Shown: positions 36,120 to 48,900, counted from the stretch's first letter. The stretch is 64,000 bases of DNA from Dioscorea cayenensis subsp. rotundata (GCF_009730915.1 NC_052474.1:6173501-6237500), one strand, 5' to 3'. Translations and numbers: made by a program. Notes: generated by a model from the letters alone, not told the origin.

Positions 36120-37290
36120 CTCATCAGTCATGAACAACAATGCACTATTAAAACCAATGTTTTCTTCTACTTCCAAATAAGAAAGCTTGCATCAATATGA
36201 ACCAACATCAATACTATATGAGCAAATACAGAAAAACTCATCACAACTACAAGGAAAAAGTGGTATCTTCCGATTTCACTGCCGTCAAATCATGAACAAT
36301 GATGCACAAACCGGAAACAACATTTTCAACTTCCAAGCAAGAGAGGTTAATGCAGATCAAGAACTATGCTAAAAATGCAAGTAAAGAAAAACAGTCACTG
36401 GCCATCACAAGAAACAAAGCAAACATCCTGTACTTTCAATGCTATCAATTCCTAACAGCAGGACACAATTAGTAACCAATATCTTCTGCTTTCAGGCAAG
36501 AGAATCAAATATGGATGAACAACTATGTCAAATGAACCAATGCATGAACACTCACAGAACATCTTAAGATAAAAAAGGCAACATCCCTCAATTTCATCGC
36601 TATTGATACTGACCAACAGGACATTATTAGGAACCAATGCCTTCCACTTTCAGGCAAGGGAGATCAATATGGATTAACTATGCCAAATAAGCAAATACAT
36701 GAACACTCACAAAATCACAAGAAGAAAGGCTGCATCCCACAATTTCACTGCTTTCAATCCTAACAGACATTGCGTTATTAGAAGCCAATGTCTTCTGCTT
36801 CCAGACAAGAAAGCCCAATATGTATGAACAATTATGCTAAATAAGCAAATACATAAACACTCATGAAACATCCTAAGACAAAAGGTGACATCCAGCAATT
36901 TCACTGCCATCAATCCAGAACAACAGCACGTTATTAGAAACCAATATTTTCTTCTATCAGACATGAAAGCTCAATATGAATCAATAACAACGTGGAACAA
37001 GCAAATACAAAACCACTCACAGAACATAATTAGGCAAAAAGGTAACATCATGCAATTTCACCGCACTCAATCTTTAACAACAGCACATTATTAGAAGCCA
37101 ATGTCTTACACTTCCACACAAGAGAGCTCAATATGGTTGCCAAGAAAGTCAAACAAAAACATAAATGCTACCAGAGCATCTCAATAAACAACGCAACATC
37201 TTGCAATTTCTATCAATCTTGAAGAACACAAGTTTGGCAATGCATCAGTAGAAACCATAGTGCTCCACTTTCAGACAAAAGAACTTGATC
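36120..37290. repeat. Array of about seven degenerate 155-bp repeats (array 1)
   Basis: A unit containing caatatgg...aactatgc, caaatacatgaacactcaca, caatttcactgc and ttagaaaccaatgtcttc recurs. Its caatatg anchor lies near 36192, 36349, 36508, 36666, 36816, 36971 and 37129, so the period is 150 to 158 bp. Copies are imperfect. The array lies just 3' of the minus-strand phosphodiesterase gene at 37497 and is repeated 3' of its sister gene. On the minus strand some units stay open together, but stops fall in others, so I do not call it coding. Confidence 0.65.
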
Positions 37291-37496
37291 AGGAATACGA
37301 GCTACAATATAAGCAAAACATTAATAACAGAGAATCATAACAAACAGTACATATTCTCACAATTTCACCACTATCAATCACAAACACCACACCAAAAACC
37401 AAAAGGTTAGCGGTGGATATCAGACCACATGTTACCCAATAAGGAACATGCGTCATCAAACAACCACATCTCATTAACTAGTCCAAGCGAAATAAA

Positions 37497-38224
37497 TCAC
37501 TTATCTTTCAGCAGTTCACACACTGCAACCTTTTCCCATAAGCTCGTGTCCTGAGGATCCGTTTTAAAAAGAGCAATCTTTGAAATATCAAACGTTGTAC
37601 CAACTATCCCCTCGGCAAGCTCCTCAGCCCTCGCCCTCGCCTTCTCCTTCGCCTCTTCCGTCAAATCCCCATAGAGCAGGCTCAGATGCGGCATATAAGC
37701 TGCCAATCAACTCAAGTCCTTAATCTTCAACAAAAACAAATCAAAGAACCAGGTTCCAAGTTTCAAATTTCAATCTCAATAAACTCACGAGTGGAGTTCG
37801 AGTATCCAAAATGGGCGCGGCAGTGGCAGCTCGCATTCACAACCTAAGCGAGGACAAAAAACCATAATCGATTCAGGGATTCGGAGATTGAATCCGAGAA
37901 AGATGAGAATATCAACAGAAGAGGAAGTACCTCCGGAGTGGGGTCAAGGAGGAGAGAGACGCACGAGCCACGAGAGATAGAGGAGACGCGGGCGGAATAG
38001 TAGTTGAGGGAGGAGACGGCGGAGTGGAGGCGGCGAAGGGCGTCAGCGGCGCGGAGTCGGAGTGCCCGCACGACAGTGACGTGGGGTTCGAACTCGGCAC
38101 CGCCAAACTCAGAGCGGAGGGTGGTCATGAGGGTCTTGAGCTTGTTGCGGAGATCATCGGGAGGGATCGCCCACACGGAGAAGAACTCTTCCTCGTCGCA
38201 CTGGTGGTGATCGGGATCCGCCAT
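37497..38224 (-). CDS. Cyclic phosphodiesterase, 2H family (copy A)
   Basis: Plant CPDase opens ADP-ribose 1'',2''-cyclic phosphate, a by-product of tRNA splicing, and related 2',3'-cyclic nucleotides. Exons on the minus strand are 38224-37931, 37843-37789 and 37699-37497, giving 183 residues, the usual size (Arabidopsis enzyme about 181). The two catalytic HxT/S motifs are present: HVT (48-50) in EPHVTVV and HLS (121-123) in MPHLSLLYGDL. The ATG at 38224 is chosen by comparison with copy B; the frame stays open 45 bp upstream to an earlier ATG. Compared with copy B it lacks four residues (FFYQ) before CV-LLLDPTPE and has Ser for Tyr there, so the core strand beside the active site is shortened. 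It may be less active. Confidence 0.85.
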
Positions 38225-38599
38225 TGCTGTTTGGAGCTTTGGACGAACCAAAGAGGAATTCTTTTTCTCTGTTTTTTTTTGTGGAAATTCGCGGAATATG
38301 TTGGAATCGCTATTGAGGCGGCGGGAAATGAAAGCATTGTAGACTCTTTGCTCTATTTTTTTTAATTTTTATTTTTTATTAAAAAAAGTTACATTAAATA
38401 ATATAAATATGATATTTTCATTAAAAAAATAAAATTATAACATTTACATATATGCCGCCCCGAAACTTACATTTCACGGTGTGTGAACTGGATAATTAAT
38501 TTTTTCATCAATGTATACAGGTCTAACTAATGATGATATCACATTTGTTTATATATATTGATAATACTTAACTTTTACTCACACAAATTAAACAAACCC

Positions 38600-39420
38600 C
38601 TTTACACGAGACAACAGCTATGTTAAATGAGCCAATGCATGACAGCTCACAGAACATTGTAAGACAAAAAGGCAATATCTCTCAATTTCATTGCTATTGA
38701 CACTGACCAACAGAGCATTATTAGGAGCCAATGCCTTCTACTTTCAGACAAGGGAGATCAATATGGGTCAACAACTATGCTAAATAAGCAAATACATGAA
38801 CACTGACAAAACATCATAAGACAAAAGATTCAATCCTAACCGACATTGCATTATTAGAAACCAATGTCGTCTGCTTCCAGGCAAGAAAGCTCAATATAAA
38901 TCAACAACTGCGCTATATAAGCAAATACATAAACACTCGCAAAACATCATAAGACAACAGGTGACATTCTGCTATTTCACTGCAATCAATCCTGAACAAC
39001 AGCAAGTGATCATAAACCAATATTTTCTTCATTCAGACAAGAAAGCTCAATATGGATTAATAACTACACCAAACAAGCAAACACATAACCACTCACAGAA
39101 CATCACAAGACAAAAAGGCGCATATTGCAATATCACTGCAATCAATCCTGAGCAACAGCACATTATGAGAAACCAATCTCTTATACTAAAAGACAAGAGA
39201 GCTCAATATGGTTGCCAAGAAAGTAAAGTACATAGATCCTACCTGAGCATCTCAAAAACAACACAACATCTTGCAGTTTTCACTGCTTTCATTCTTAAAG
39301 AACATGATGAGTTTGACAATGCATCAGTAGAAACCATAGTGCTCCACTTTCTGACAAGAGAACTCGATTGGAAATATGAACTACACTATAAATAAGCAAT
39401 TACATTAATCACAGAGCATC
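38600..39420. repeat. Array of the 155-bp repeat (array 2)
   Basis: About five units of the same degenerate repeat as 36120-37290, with anchors near 38759, 38895, 39050 and 39209. It lies at the same position 3' of the sister phosphodiesterase gene. The stretch from here to the stop codon at 39570 matches 37150-37500 closely. Gene plus array therefore duplicated as a block; the two stop codons are 2,073 bp apart. Confidence 0.65.
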
Positions 39421-39569
39421 ATTATGAACAGCACATATTCTCACAACTTCACCGCTAACAGTCACAAACATCACACCAAAAACTAAAAGGTTAACAGTCA
39501 CACATTATCCAATAAGAAACAAGCATCACCAAACAATCACATCTCATTAACAACTCCAAGTGAAAGAGA

Positions 39570-40320
39570 TCACTTATCTTTCAGCAGTTCACACACTGCA
39601 ATCTCTTCCCACGACTTCAAGCTCTTGTCTTGAGTATCCGTCTTAAAAAGGCCAATCTTTGAGATCTCAAACGTTGTACCAACTATACCCTCTGCGAGCT
39701 CCTCAGCCCTCGCCCTCGCCTTCCCCTTCTCCTCTTCAGTCAAATCCCCATAGAGCAAGCTCAGATGCGGCATATAAGCTGTCAATCAAATCGAATCAAA
39801 TCCTTAATCTTCAACAAAACAAAGAAATCAAATCAAAGAATGAGGTTCCAAGTTTCCAATTTCAATCTCAAACCACTCACGAGTGGAGTTCGAGTATCCG
39901 AAATGGGCGCAGCAGTGGGAGCTCGCATTCAGAACCTAAACGAAACACAAATCGATTCAGGGATTTGGATATTGAATTGGAGAAAGGGGAGCATATCAAC
40001 AGAAGAGGAAGTACCTCCGGAGTGGGGTCGAGGAGGAGATAGACGCACTGGTAAAAGAAGGAGCCACGGGAGACGGAGGAGACGCGGGCGGAATAGGAGC
40101 CGAGGGAGGAGGCGGCGGAGTGGAGGTGGCGGAGGGCGTCATCGGGGCAGAGTCGGAGTGCTCCCACGACAGTGACGTGGGGGTCGAACTCGGGGCCGCC
40201 AAACTCGGAGCGGAGGGTGGCCATGAGGGTCTTAAGCTTGTTGCGGAGATCGTCGGGAGGGATCGCCCACACGGAGTAGACCTCTTCCTCGCCGCGCTGC
40301 TGGTGATCGGGATTCGCCAT
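39570..40320 (-). CDS. Cyclic phosphodiesterase, 2H family (copy B)
   Basis: Tandem sister of the gene at 37497-38224 with the same predicted reaction. Exons on the minus strand are 40320-40015, 39935-39881 and 39778-39570, 189 residues, all in frame. Catalytic motifs are HVT at 48-50 (FDPHVTVVGAL) and HLS at 125-127. The core strand GSFFYQCVYLLLDPTPE is intact, so this copy looks like the functional reference. The C-terminal Lys-Asp-Lys end matches copy A. Exon lengths of 55 bp for exon 2 are identical in both copies, supporting a recent block duplication. Confidence 0.87.
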
Positions 40321-40496
40321 TGCTGAGATTGAGATGAGGGTTTGAAGCTTTGGGCGAACCAAAGAGGGATTTTTTTCCCCTGTTTTTTGGGGGAATTCGC
40401 GGGAATATGCTGGAATACCGATAGAGGCCGCGGGAAATGTAAGCATAGTAACGCTTCAGAGCTCGGTTTTTTTATTTTGTTTTATTATTATTATTA

Positions 40497-43400
40497 GGGA
40501 AAATTACTGTTTACCCCTCGATAATTTCAAAACTTTCCAAAACAGTACCTTGAGTTTTTGCATACCCTCGAATAACCCTTCCTTTATTGTTTACTTCCTT
40601 TTACCCCTGCGATTATGAAATTCCATCATCGTTCTTAAACCTTTTGCATATATTTTTCATTCTTTTTTGCATTCCTTTTTGCATGTACTCATTTCTTAAA
40701 CAGAGAGCTCATTTTTTTAAACAGAGAACTCATTTCTTAAACAGAGAGTTCATTTCTTAAACAGAAACCTCATTTCTTAAACAGAAAACTCATTTCTTAA
40801 ACAGAAACATCATTTTTTTAAACATAAAACTCATTTTTTAAACAAAAACATTAATATTTAAACAGAAAAACAAATATTTACATGATAAATTAATCCTGGA
40901 TATAAAACCAATTAATCTTGGCCACTCGTACATATTTAAATAGAAACAACGATATTTAAGCACTTTTTTAAACGTAAACGCAATATATTAAACAGAAACA
41001 TCGATAGTTAAACAAAGACAAACAAGCATATAAACAGAGAACTCATTTCTTAAACAGAGAGCTTATTTTTTAAACAAAGACCTCATTTTTTTAAACAGAA
41101 ACCTCATTGAGTAGGGACATTGAGTATCTCATCGTCGCTGATCTCGCGTGAACGCTTGAGTGCTGAGCTCCAGATCTGGCGAGCGATCTCGAAGGTGGCA
41201 TGCTCGTGTGGGGTCTTAAAGGAGAAATCTTTATTGGCGTTGGCGATCCGATTGGCGACGTTCCTCGGCGGTCGGAGTGGTGAGGTCTTCGGTGGCGACG
41301 TCGGATAAGACGGGCTGAACTTGAACGGAACCATTCTCGACTGCAGAGACCGCAACATGGATAGCAATAAGGTTAGGGTTAGGGATCATTCTGGGGTTTG
41401 GATCCATGGTGCCTAAGTCGGTGACGGGAACGGAGGGAGGAAGCGGTGCCGATGAGGGTTCGATCTCGCCGTCTTCGTCTTCATCTTCATCGTCTTCCCT
41501 GTCGTCGACCTCATCTCTTTCATCTTCTTCGTCGTCGACCTCGGGGAAGACCGCATGCTCCTCGTCGTCGAGCGAAGGCATCGAAAGGTTGCACTCGTAC
41601 ATATTTAAATAGAAACAACGATATTTAAGCACTTTTTTAAACGTAAACGCAATATATTAAACAGAAACATCGATAGTTAAACAAAGACAAACAAGCATAT
41701 AAACAGAGAACTCATTTCTTAAACAGAGAGCTTATTTTTTAAACAGAGACCTCATTGAGTAGGGACATTGAGTATCTCATCGTCGCTGATCTCGCGCGAA
41801 CGCTTGAGTGCTGAGCTCCAGATCTGGCGAGCGATCTCGAAGGTGGCCTGCTCGTGTGGGGTCTTAAAGGAGAAATCTTTATCGGCGTTGGCGATCCGGT
41901 TGGCGACGTTCCTCGGCGGTCGGAGTGGTGAGGTCTTCGGTGGCGACGTCGGATAAGACGGGCTGAACTTGAACGGAACCATTCTCGACTGCGGAGACCG
42001 CAACATGGATAGCAATAGGGTTAGGGTTAGGGATCATTCCGGGTTTCGATCCATGGGCGCCTAAGTTGGGCGACAGGAACGGAGGGAGGAAGCGGCGCCG
42101 ACGAGGGTTCGATCTCGCCGCCTTCGCCTTCGTCTTCATCGCCTTCCCCGTCGTCGACCTCATCTCTTTTCATCTTCTTCGCTCGCCGACCTCGGGGAAG
42201 ACCGCATGCTCCCTCGTCGTCGAGCGAAGGCATCGAAAGGTTGCACTCGTACATATTTAAATAAAAAAACAACGATATTTAAGCACTTTTTTTAAACGTA
42301 AACGCAATATATTAAACGTAAAACATCGATAGTTAAACAAAGACAAACAAGCATATAAACAGAGAACTCATTTCTTAAACAGAGAGCTTATTTTTTTAAA
42401 CAGAGATCTCATCGAGTAGGGACATCGAGTATCTCATCGTCACGATCTCGCGAACGCTTTGAGTGCCGAGCTCCGGATCCGGGCGAGCGATCTCGAGGTG
42501 GCCCGCTCATGTGGGGTCTTAAAGGAGAAATCTTTATCGGGCGCTGGCGATCCGGTTGGCGACGCTCCTCGCGGTCGGAGTGGTGAGGTCTTCGTGGCGA
42601 CGCTTGGATAAGACGGGTCGAACTCGAACGGAACCATTCTCGATCGCGAGACCGCAACATGGATAGCAATAGGGTTAGGGTTAGGGATCATTCTGGGGTT
42701 TGGATCCATGGTGCCTAAGTTGGTGACAGGAACGGAGGGAGGAAGCGGCGCCGATGAGGGTTCGATCTTGCAGTCCTCGTCTTCGTCTTCATCGCCTTCC
42801 CCGCTCGTCGACCTCATCTCTTTCATCTTCTTCGCTCGTCGACCTCGGGGAAGACCGCGATGCTCCTCGTCGTCGAGCGAAGGCATCGAAAGGTTGCACC
42901 TTTTTCTCGAACATGAAATCCCATTTTTTCATGCAACGTGATCGTGATTGTGAGCCGCATGCTTTGTCTCATCTGCCCAGCTCAATCGCAATAAAAGAGA
43001 TTTTTGGGGTGATAAATACACCACAAAAAAACTCATTTCTTAAACAGAGACCTTATTTTTTTAAACAAAACCCTCATTTCTTAAAACGTAAAACTCATTT
43101 CTTAAACAGAGACCTCATTTTTTTAAACGTAAACCTCTTTTTCTTAAACAGTAAAACTCATTTCTTAAACGAAAAACTCAATTTTTTTAAACAAAAAAAC
43201 TCATTTTTTTAAATAGAAAACTCATTTTTTTAAACAGAAACTCATTTTTTTAAACAGTAACCTCATACCTCATATTTTAAATAGAAGCTTCATTTTCAAA
43301 TAGAAACTCATTGTACCCAAGGGCATTATAGTCAAACCTTGTCACACTTGCCATAACTTCCCACTGCAGGGACAATTTCGTCCAAAAAAATTCCAAATTA

Positions 43401-43544
43401 ACTCTATCAATCACTATTAGATGTTTGGGGTTTAAAAAAATCATCTGTATTCAAAAAGGAAGGGGTTTTTGAGGGAGTGCAAAACTAATCAGGGGTGTTT
43501 TTAGCAATATTGCAAACTTACAAGGTGTTTTTGGCAATTTCCAC
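40497..43544. mobile_element. Mutator-like (Pack-MULE-type) element, 3.05 kb
   Basis: The left end gggaaaattactgtttaccc pairs imperfectly with the reverse complement of the right end (gtggaaattgccaaaaacac). Both are flanked by the 9-bp ttattatta (40488-40496 and 43545-43553), the duplication length of Mutator elements, although it is simple sequence here. Inside are long runs of a 20-bp unit (ctcatttcttaaacagagag and variants) at about 40690-41105 and 43020-43320, around three 650-bp units with GC-rich open frames. No transposase is seen. A non-autonomous element carrying captured gene sequence is the best reading; the modest end similarity limits confidence. Confidence 0.45.
40923..42898 (-). 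repeat. Three tandem 650-670 bp units with an acidic, GC-rich frame
   Basis: Units begin at the shared cactcgtacatatttaaa (40923, 41592, 42244) and end with the same codons near 41590, 42243 and 42898. On the minus strand each contains a frame starting MPSLDDEE, a Glu/Asp tract, then GEIEPSSAPLPPSVPV, then a Pro-Asn stretch. A second frame starts MLSMLRS. No single frame spans a unit. Units 1 and 2 are nearly identical. Unit 3 differs by many small indels and by CG where the others have TG or CA. It looks like a captured, amplified gene fragment of unknown origin. Confidence 0.5.
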
Positions 43545-43553
43545 TTATTATTA

Positions 43554-44758
43554 TTGTTAAAGTTTTAAAAAAAAATTACAAAATAATTAATATTTTATAT
43601 TTAATAAAAAGTAAAAACTATTCAGTCCTATTAAAAAATAGAAAGTTCAAAACTGTATATTTTCCATATTTTATATAAAATAATAATATTTAATATAAAA
43701 TTTTTTTTTTTGTGAAATATTGAAAACTTAACCTTTTCTAACTTCAAAAGTTTTCAAAAACTCTATAGGGTCCGGTTTATTCGCACAAAGGTACAGCACA
43801 TCTTGAGTGCTTGTTGTGCAGCATAAGTGTTTGTCTTGTACCCTGTCTGATATTCAAAGAGCAATACAAATTAATATAAAATAATTAAATATAAAATTAC
43901 TATAATATCTTTTATATATTTCTATACTGTTTTGGAATAAAAAAAATAGTAAAAAATATTTTTAAATTATTTGCCACAAATATATTTTTAAAATTTTTAA
44001 TATATTAACTAATATTTTTTTATGAAAAATATATTATAAATTTTGTTAACGTTATTATCTTATTTAAAAAAACTAATTATCTCGATATTTTTAACTATAA
44101 TTCACAAGATTAAATATGTTTATTATAATTAAAAATAAAAAGCATGCGATCTTAACATAATAATTATTTTTTACTTGATAAATAAATCTAAGAATTTTGC
44201 ATAGAATAAGACTGGTAGATCTTGAAGGACGCCTATAAACCTTAGAATTATAAAAATGAATAGAAAATAAGAAGGAAAAAGGTAATTAAAGAGGATATAG
44301 ATTTGAAAAAGAGAGTGCCGTGGCAAAGGGGATGGCCGGGGAAGAAGGTTCAAGGCGGTGGATGAAATCAGGCAGAGCATTGAATGACAAGTGTATTTTT
44401 TTTATTGGGATGCGTTTTTAGTTAATTATTGTAATTTTTGTATTTGAAGTTGAGCAAAATTGATTTTTATTGTGCTATCCCATAACTTGAAACTTGTATT
44501 GTAGTTTTTGTAGGACAATTTTTTTTCCTAGCTTGTGTTGTACTCAAACATATTGTTATGTTGTATCCTAAATACATTTATTAATCAAATAAGAGACAAG
44601 AGAGTTTGTATTGTCATATTCTTCATTTTTTCGCGTATCAAACGAGACCATATAGCTCCAGAATATAATACAAACTTTAAATTCAAATAAATTGTATATT
44701 TGTCGCATACATTATAATCCTATCAACTGTTCTTGTTTTTTCTTCTTCTTCTTCTTCT

Positions 44759-44796
<38 letters not shown>

Positions 44797-45792
44797 TAAC
44801 ACAACAACGCTATAGACCATGAAATATGTGTTCTTGTACTCATACCTCCAAGCCCAAAAGAAGTAAATAAAGAAGTTAGTCAAAGTGAAATCAAATATCA
44901 CATACAAAACATAATTCATATAATTGACACTGCCAAAAATGTTAGAAGGATACTAAGGATGGTTTTTTGCATTCTCTACCTACATTTTTATATTTGAACT
45001 TTAAGTAGTTTCAACGCTAGAAAATGGTTGGTATTGCTAGCTGAAATATTCAATATCAAGTAAATGAATGCTACAAATAGAAGTGTGCGTATATAGATGA
45101 AATATAAAAGATAATAACCATTACCTATAAAATTTAAAAATGTTGAGATTTGTATTTAAGTATTTGGTTTTTATTAAGGTTGTATGGATAATCTTTGTTG
45201 TAAGTATCAATATGATATCTCAAATATCTACTAAGATAATATAAACTAATATATATATATATATATAAACAAAAGTGAGAAAGTTTTGTTGAAGATCATG
45301 TTTATGGTTGTAAAAGAATAAAGTAACCCAAAACTATAATGTCTTTAGTGGTTGACTTAATTCTATCTTGTGAAAGTTGAAGCAATTAAACAACTTGATC
45401 AGAAGGTAGATTTATATATATATATATATTCCAAACTTCGAAATTAATTAACACTCCATGAAAATTGAAGGGACGTGGATTTTATGCATCACTGAGAAAA
45501 CGACATTATTATTTATTTTAAAAAAAGTTTTGTGAAAGAATAGTCTTTCATCTTGTTAAAATTAGTTTTGACTGATAAATATTATTTTATATTAATAAAA
45601 TTATTAAAATGAGGGAGCCAGTGGAGAGATATTTCCCATCCTCATCCCGCCATGTGTCCACTCATCTAACAAATTCTCATACTTTAATCATTTTATTGAT
45701 TTAATTCAAGTTCCAATCGATGATTTTTCCCGGCATTAATAGTTAATCCAAATCCCGCCAAAAAATGGCGGGAATCCAAGATCCAACACTGC
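43554..45792. other. AT-rich intergenic DNA with a possible element and a CTT/CT microsatellite
   Basis: ggtccggtttattcgc at 43769 is loosely mirrored by the reverse complement of 44627-44648 (tggtctcgtttgatacgcg), so a roughly 880-bp inverted-repeat element may lie here, with uncertain ends. A (CTT)n-(CT)n microsatellite spans 44740-44792. A TA run is near 45250 and another near 45414. No gene was seen. Confidence 0.35.
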
Positions 45793-45798
45793 CACGTG
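45793..45798 (+). promoter_or_regulatory. G-box (CACGTG) upstream of VTE6
   Basis: A perfect CACGTG lies about 150 bp before the VTE6 start codon, within a GC-richer stretch. G-boxes bind bZIP and PIF-type factors in light- and senescence-controlled plant genes. Its function here is inferred. Confidence 0.4.
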
Positions 45799-45946
45799 TA
45801 CTTTGGATTCCCGGCACTCTCATTCCAGCCCATCACTTCCCTTCCCAAAATCCCAAAATAAAACCTAAAATAAGTAAAATAAATATAATATAATAATAAA
45901 AAAATAAAATAAAGCTCACATCCGTAGCACCGACGAGCATCTTCCA

Positions 45947-48900
45947 ATGGCGATCTCCTCCATCCTCCGTCTCTCCGCCCTCCCCAAGGTTCCCCCTTCT
46001 CTTCCCCTTCTCAATCCCCTCTCCTCATCCGTTGCTCCTCGATCTAGGGCTCCTCGGATGCTTCCCAGAGCCCTCTCATCCCATAATCTCATGGCGATCC
46101 AAGCCTCCGTCCTCGATCTCCTCCGCACCTCTCCACCGACCTGGTCGTCAGCCATTGCCAGTAACGCCCTCATTTTCTTGCTCGGATCTCCGCTCCTCGT
46201 CTCCGGCCTCTCCTTCCCCGGCATCGGCGCTTCCTTCTTGCTTGGCACCTTGACTTGGAGGGCTTTCGGCCCTCCTGGCTTCCTCCTCGTCGCTGCCTAC
46301 TTCATCATCGTGAGTTAACCCCTCTTCTTGATTAGTTTCTTTCGTGTTGTTGACTTTTGGTGAATGTGCGCGCAGGGCACGGTGGCGACGAAGGTGAAGA
46401 TTTCTCAGAAGGAAGCGATGGGAGTGGCGGAAAAGAGGAGAGGAAGAAGGGGACCGGGAAGTGTTATAGGTTCTAGTGCTGCTGGTTGTGTTTGTGCTCT
46501 TCTTTCGGTGTATGGTGTTGGAGGAGTCGCTTATGCGCAGCTTTGGAAACTTGGCTTTGTTGCTAGCTTTTGTACGAAGTTAAGCGATACTGTTTCGAGT
46601 GAGATCGGCAAGGCGTATGGGAAGACGACGTATGGCTCTTGTTTTGTCTATGATTATAGCTTGACATCTATTTCAGTGTTCTGTAGTTTCTAAGTGTTCC
46701 TTTTGCGGTGATTTGTGAATAGGTATCTTGTGACAAACTTTAAGGTAGTCCCCAGGGGCACAGAAGGTGCAGTTAGTGCTGAAGGGACCGTTGCTGGACT
46801 ATTAGCTGCGGTTCTTCTTGCAAGTATTGGTTATTTCATGGGAGAGGCAAGTTTTCCTTCTTTGATATGCCTCTAAATGATTGTTCTTTGTATTGTTTAT
46901 TGTTTTTGCTTTTGTTTTTGTTTTGTTTAGCATTACCCTGTTCTTCTGTCTAAGCATAAGAGAATAGTTGTTGGGTTATCTGAGTAATTATCAAACAAAG
47001 TTGTGTAGTTCTGATTATTGTCTGATTATTGATATGCAAAGCCACTGCTTGGTCCGCAATTATACCCTATTTTGTAATCCTTGCAGCTAGTGGTCTGATT
47101 ACCAGAAAATGCTTTGTGAGCGTGTGACATTGAATGAATAAAGTAGTTCTTTCTGAGATCTGATCTGAACAAAATGTTGGGGAAATTATGGTCAAAATTA
47201 TAAACTGTGGATGTTTTTGGGCTTACAAAAAACTCTCCTCTTTTAGGAACAGAATTTCAACACAATGTAATTCTATTTGCCGTTGATTAGTAGTCAAATA
47301 GTATATTTGGCTTACCTTGAATATATATATATTTGTGTTTCACAACTCAAAACTGTGAAAGCATCACAAATGAGTTGACTAATATTAGAATTTAATTAAA
47401 GTGTTTGCTACTTGGTTGTTTGCTTGTCTCAAGTTCGAGGTTCGACTTGCTCAATTTCTGATGTGAATTAATTGGCATTTGATATTGTGATTGGACCTTA
47501 GCAATTAGCATCTCTAAGTGCTGATGAAAAATTCAAACACATTGGATGGTTTAACAACTATAGGTACATGGCACACACCAATCTTTTGATTGCCACACAA
47601 TGTTATATTATGTTTTGATCAACCATCATTCATACTCTTCACAACAGTCGCCAAACTATTTTCCTTTTGAGTTCATTTGAGTTTCAAAATCATGCATAGA
47701 TTGGGAGTTATGGGAAAAAATTGGACATCTTAGGCCAGCTCTATATGTCGAGATCCCAAGTTTAATCTATAATCTACAATAGGAAGGCTTCCATCATCAC
47801 ATTGTTGTCACCATGAGCTTTGCCTTAGCGTTTACATCTCACAGAAGTCTCATCATCAAAGAGATATCAGATGTGGAGGAAAGATAAAGATAGATTTAAT
47901 GTATTGATGATCAGTTATAAAAGATTACAAGTGTGGGTATATATGTAATATTACTAGTAATAATGGCCCTAATACACACTTCAAGATGTGTACTTTCTGT
48001 AACACCAATCTTGTGACAACAAGTAGTTAGCTTAGGCCACGGAATAGGCTTGGTGAGAACACCTGCAAGTTGATTAGCAGAAGAAACATGAACAATGCGA
48101 AGTGTTGAGGACTGAACAAAGTCACGAACAAAGTGGTAATCAATGGGCAGATGGTTCATCCTAGTATGGAAGATTGGATTAGCACACAAATAAGTAGCCC
48201 CAAGATTATTTGAGTAGATAGTAGGCACTTATGACACAGGGATCTGAAGCTCAGTAATGATTGAATTTAATGTAACTCAACAGCAACAACAATAATAGCA
48301 CGGTACTCAACCTCAGTGGAAGAGCGTCAGGAAACGGGATTGACACCAAGAAACATAACATAAGCTCTAGTAGAGGTACGATCATTAGGATTACCAGCCC
48401 AATCAACATTCGAATAACTAGGAAGTGTAAGAGGTGTGTTCAGATAACAAGTGAATCCCAAGGTTTCAAGTGCCATTGAGATATCGAAGAAGACGCTTAT
48501 AGCACCCCAATGAGTTTTAGATGAAGCATGCATGAACTGAGAAAGTTTATTCACAGCATAGGAAATGTCCAGGCGAGTCATGCGAAGATATTAAAGACCA
48601 CTAATGACCTGTCGAAAACGAGTGGGATCAATAGCTAGAGATCCATCAAATATGGATAATGAAGTACCAATAGTAAGAGGTGTAGAAACTTGTTTGGAAT
48701 CAAGCATATTATGACGCATAAGTAGATCAACAAGGTACTTGTGCCGAGTTTGAAGTAAAATAGTGGCAGTGGGAAGAACTTCAATACCACAGAAGTAGCT
48801 AAGAGTGCCAATATCCTTGATACAAAACTTGGCATTCAACTCGTGGATTATGTAGTCTACTAAGTATAAATCACCGCTTGTAATAATAAGATCATCCACA

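Noticed and set aside
36452-36964. Minus-strand hydrophobic frames within the 155-bp repeats as a repeat protein
   Set aside because: Only some units are open, stops fall in different units and the hydrophobic look follows from base composition.
38004-38365. Plus-strand and alternate minus-strand frames over the phosphodiesterase first exons
   Set aside because: They mirror GC-rich coding sequence; the catalytic motifs lie only in the chosen frames.
41370-42690. gttagggttaggg motifs resembling telomere repeats
   Set aside because: Each of the three units has only two or three TTAGGG-like repeats at the same place, and on the minus strand they are simply Pro-Asn codons of the repeated frame. 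There is no longer telomeric array.
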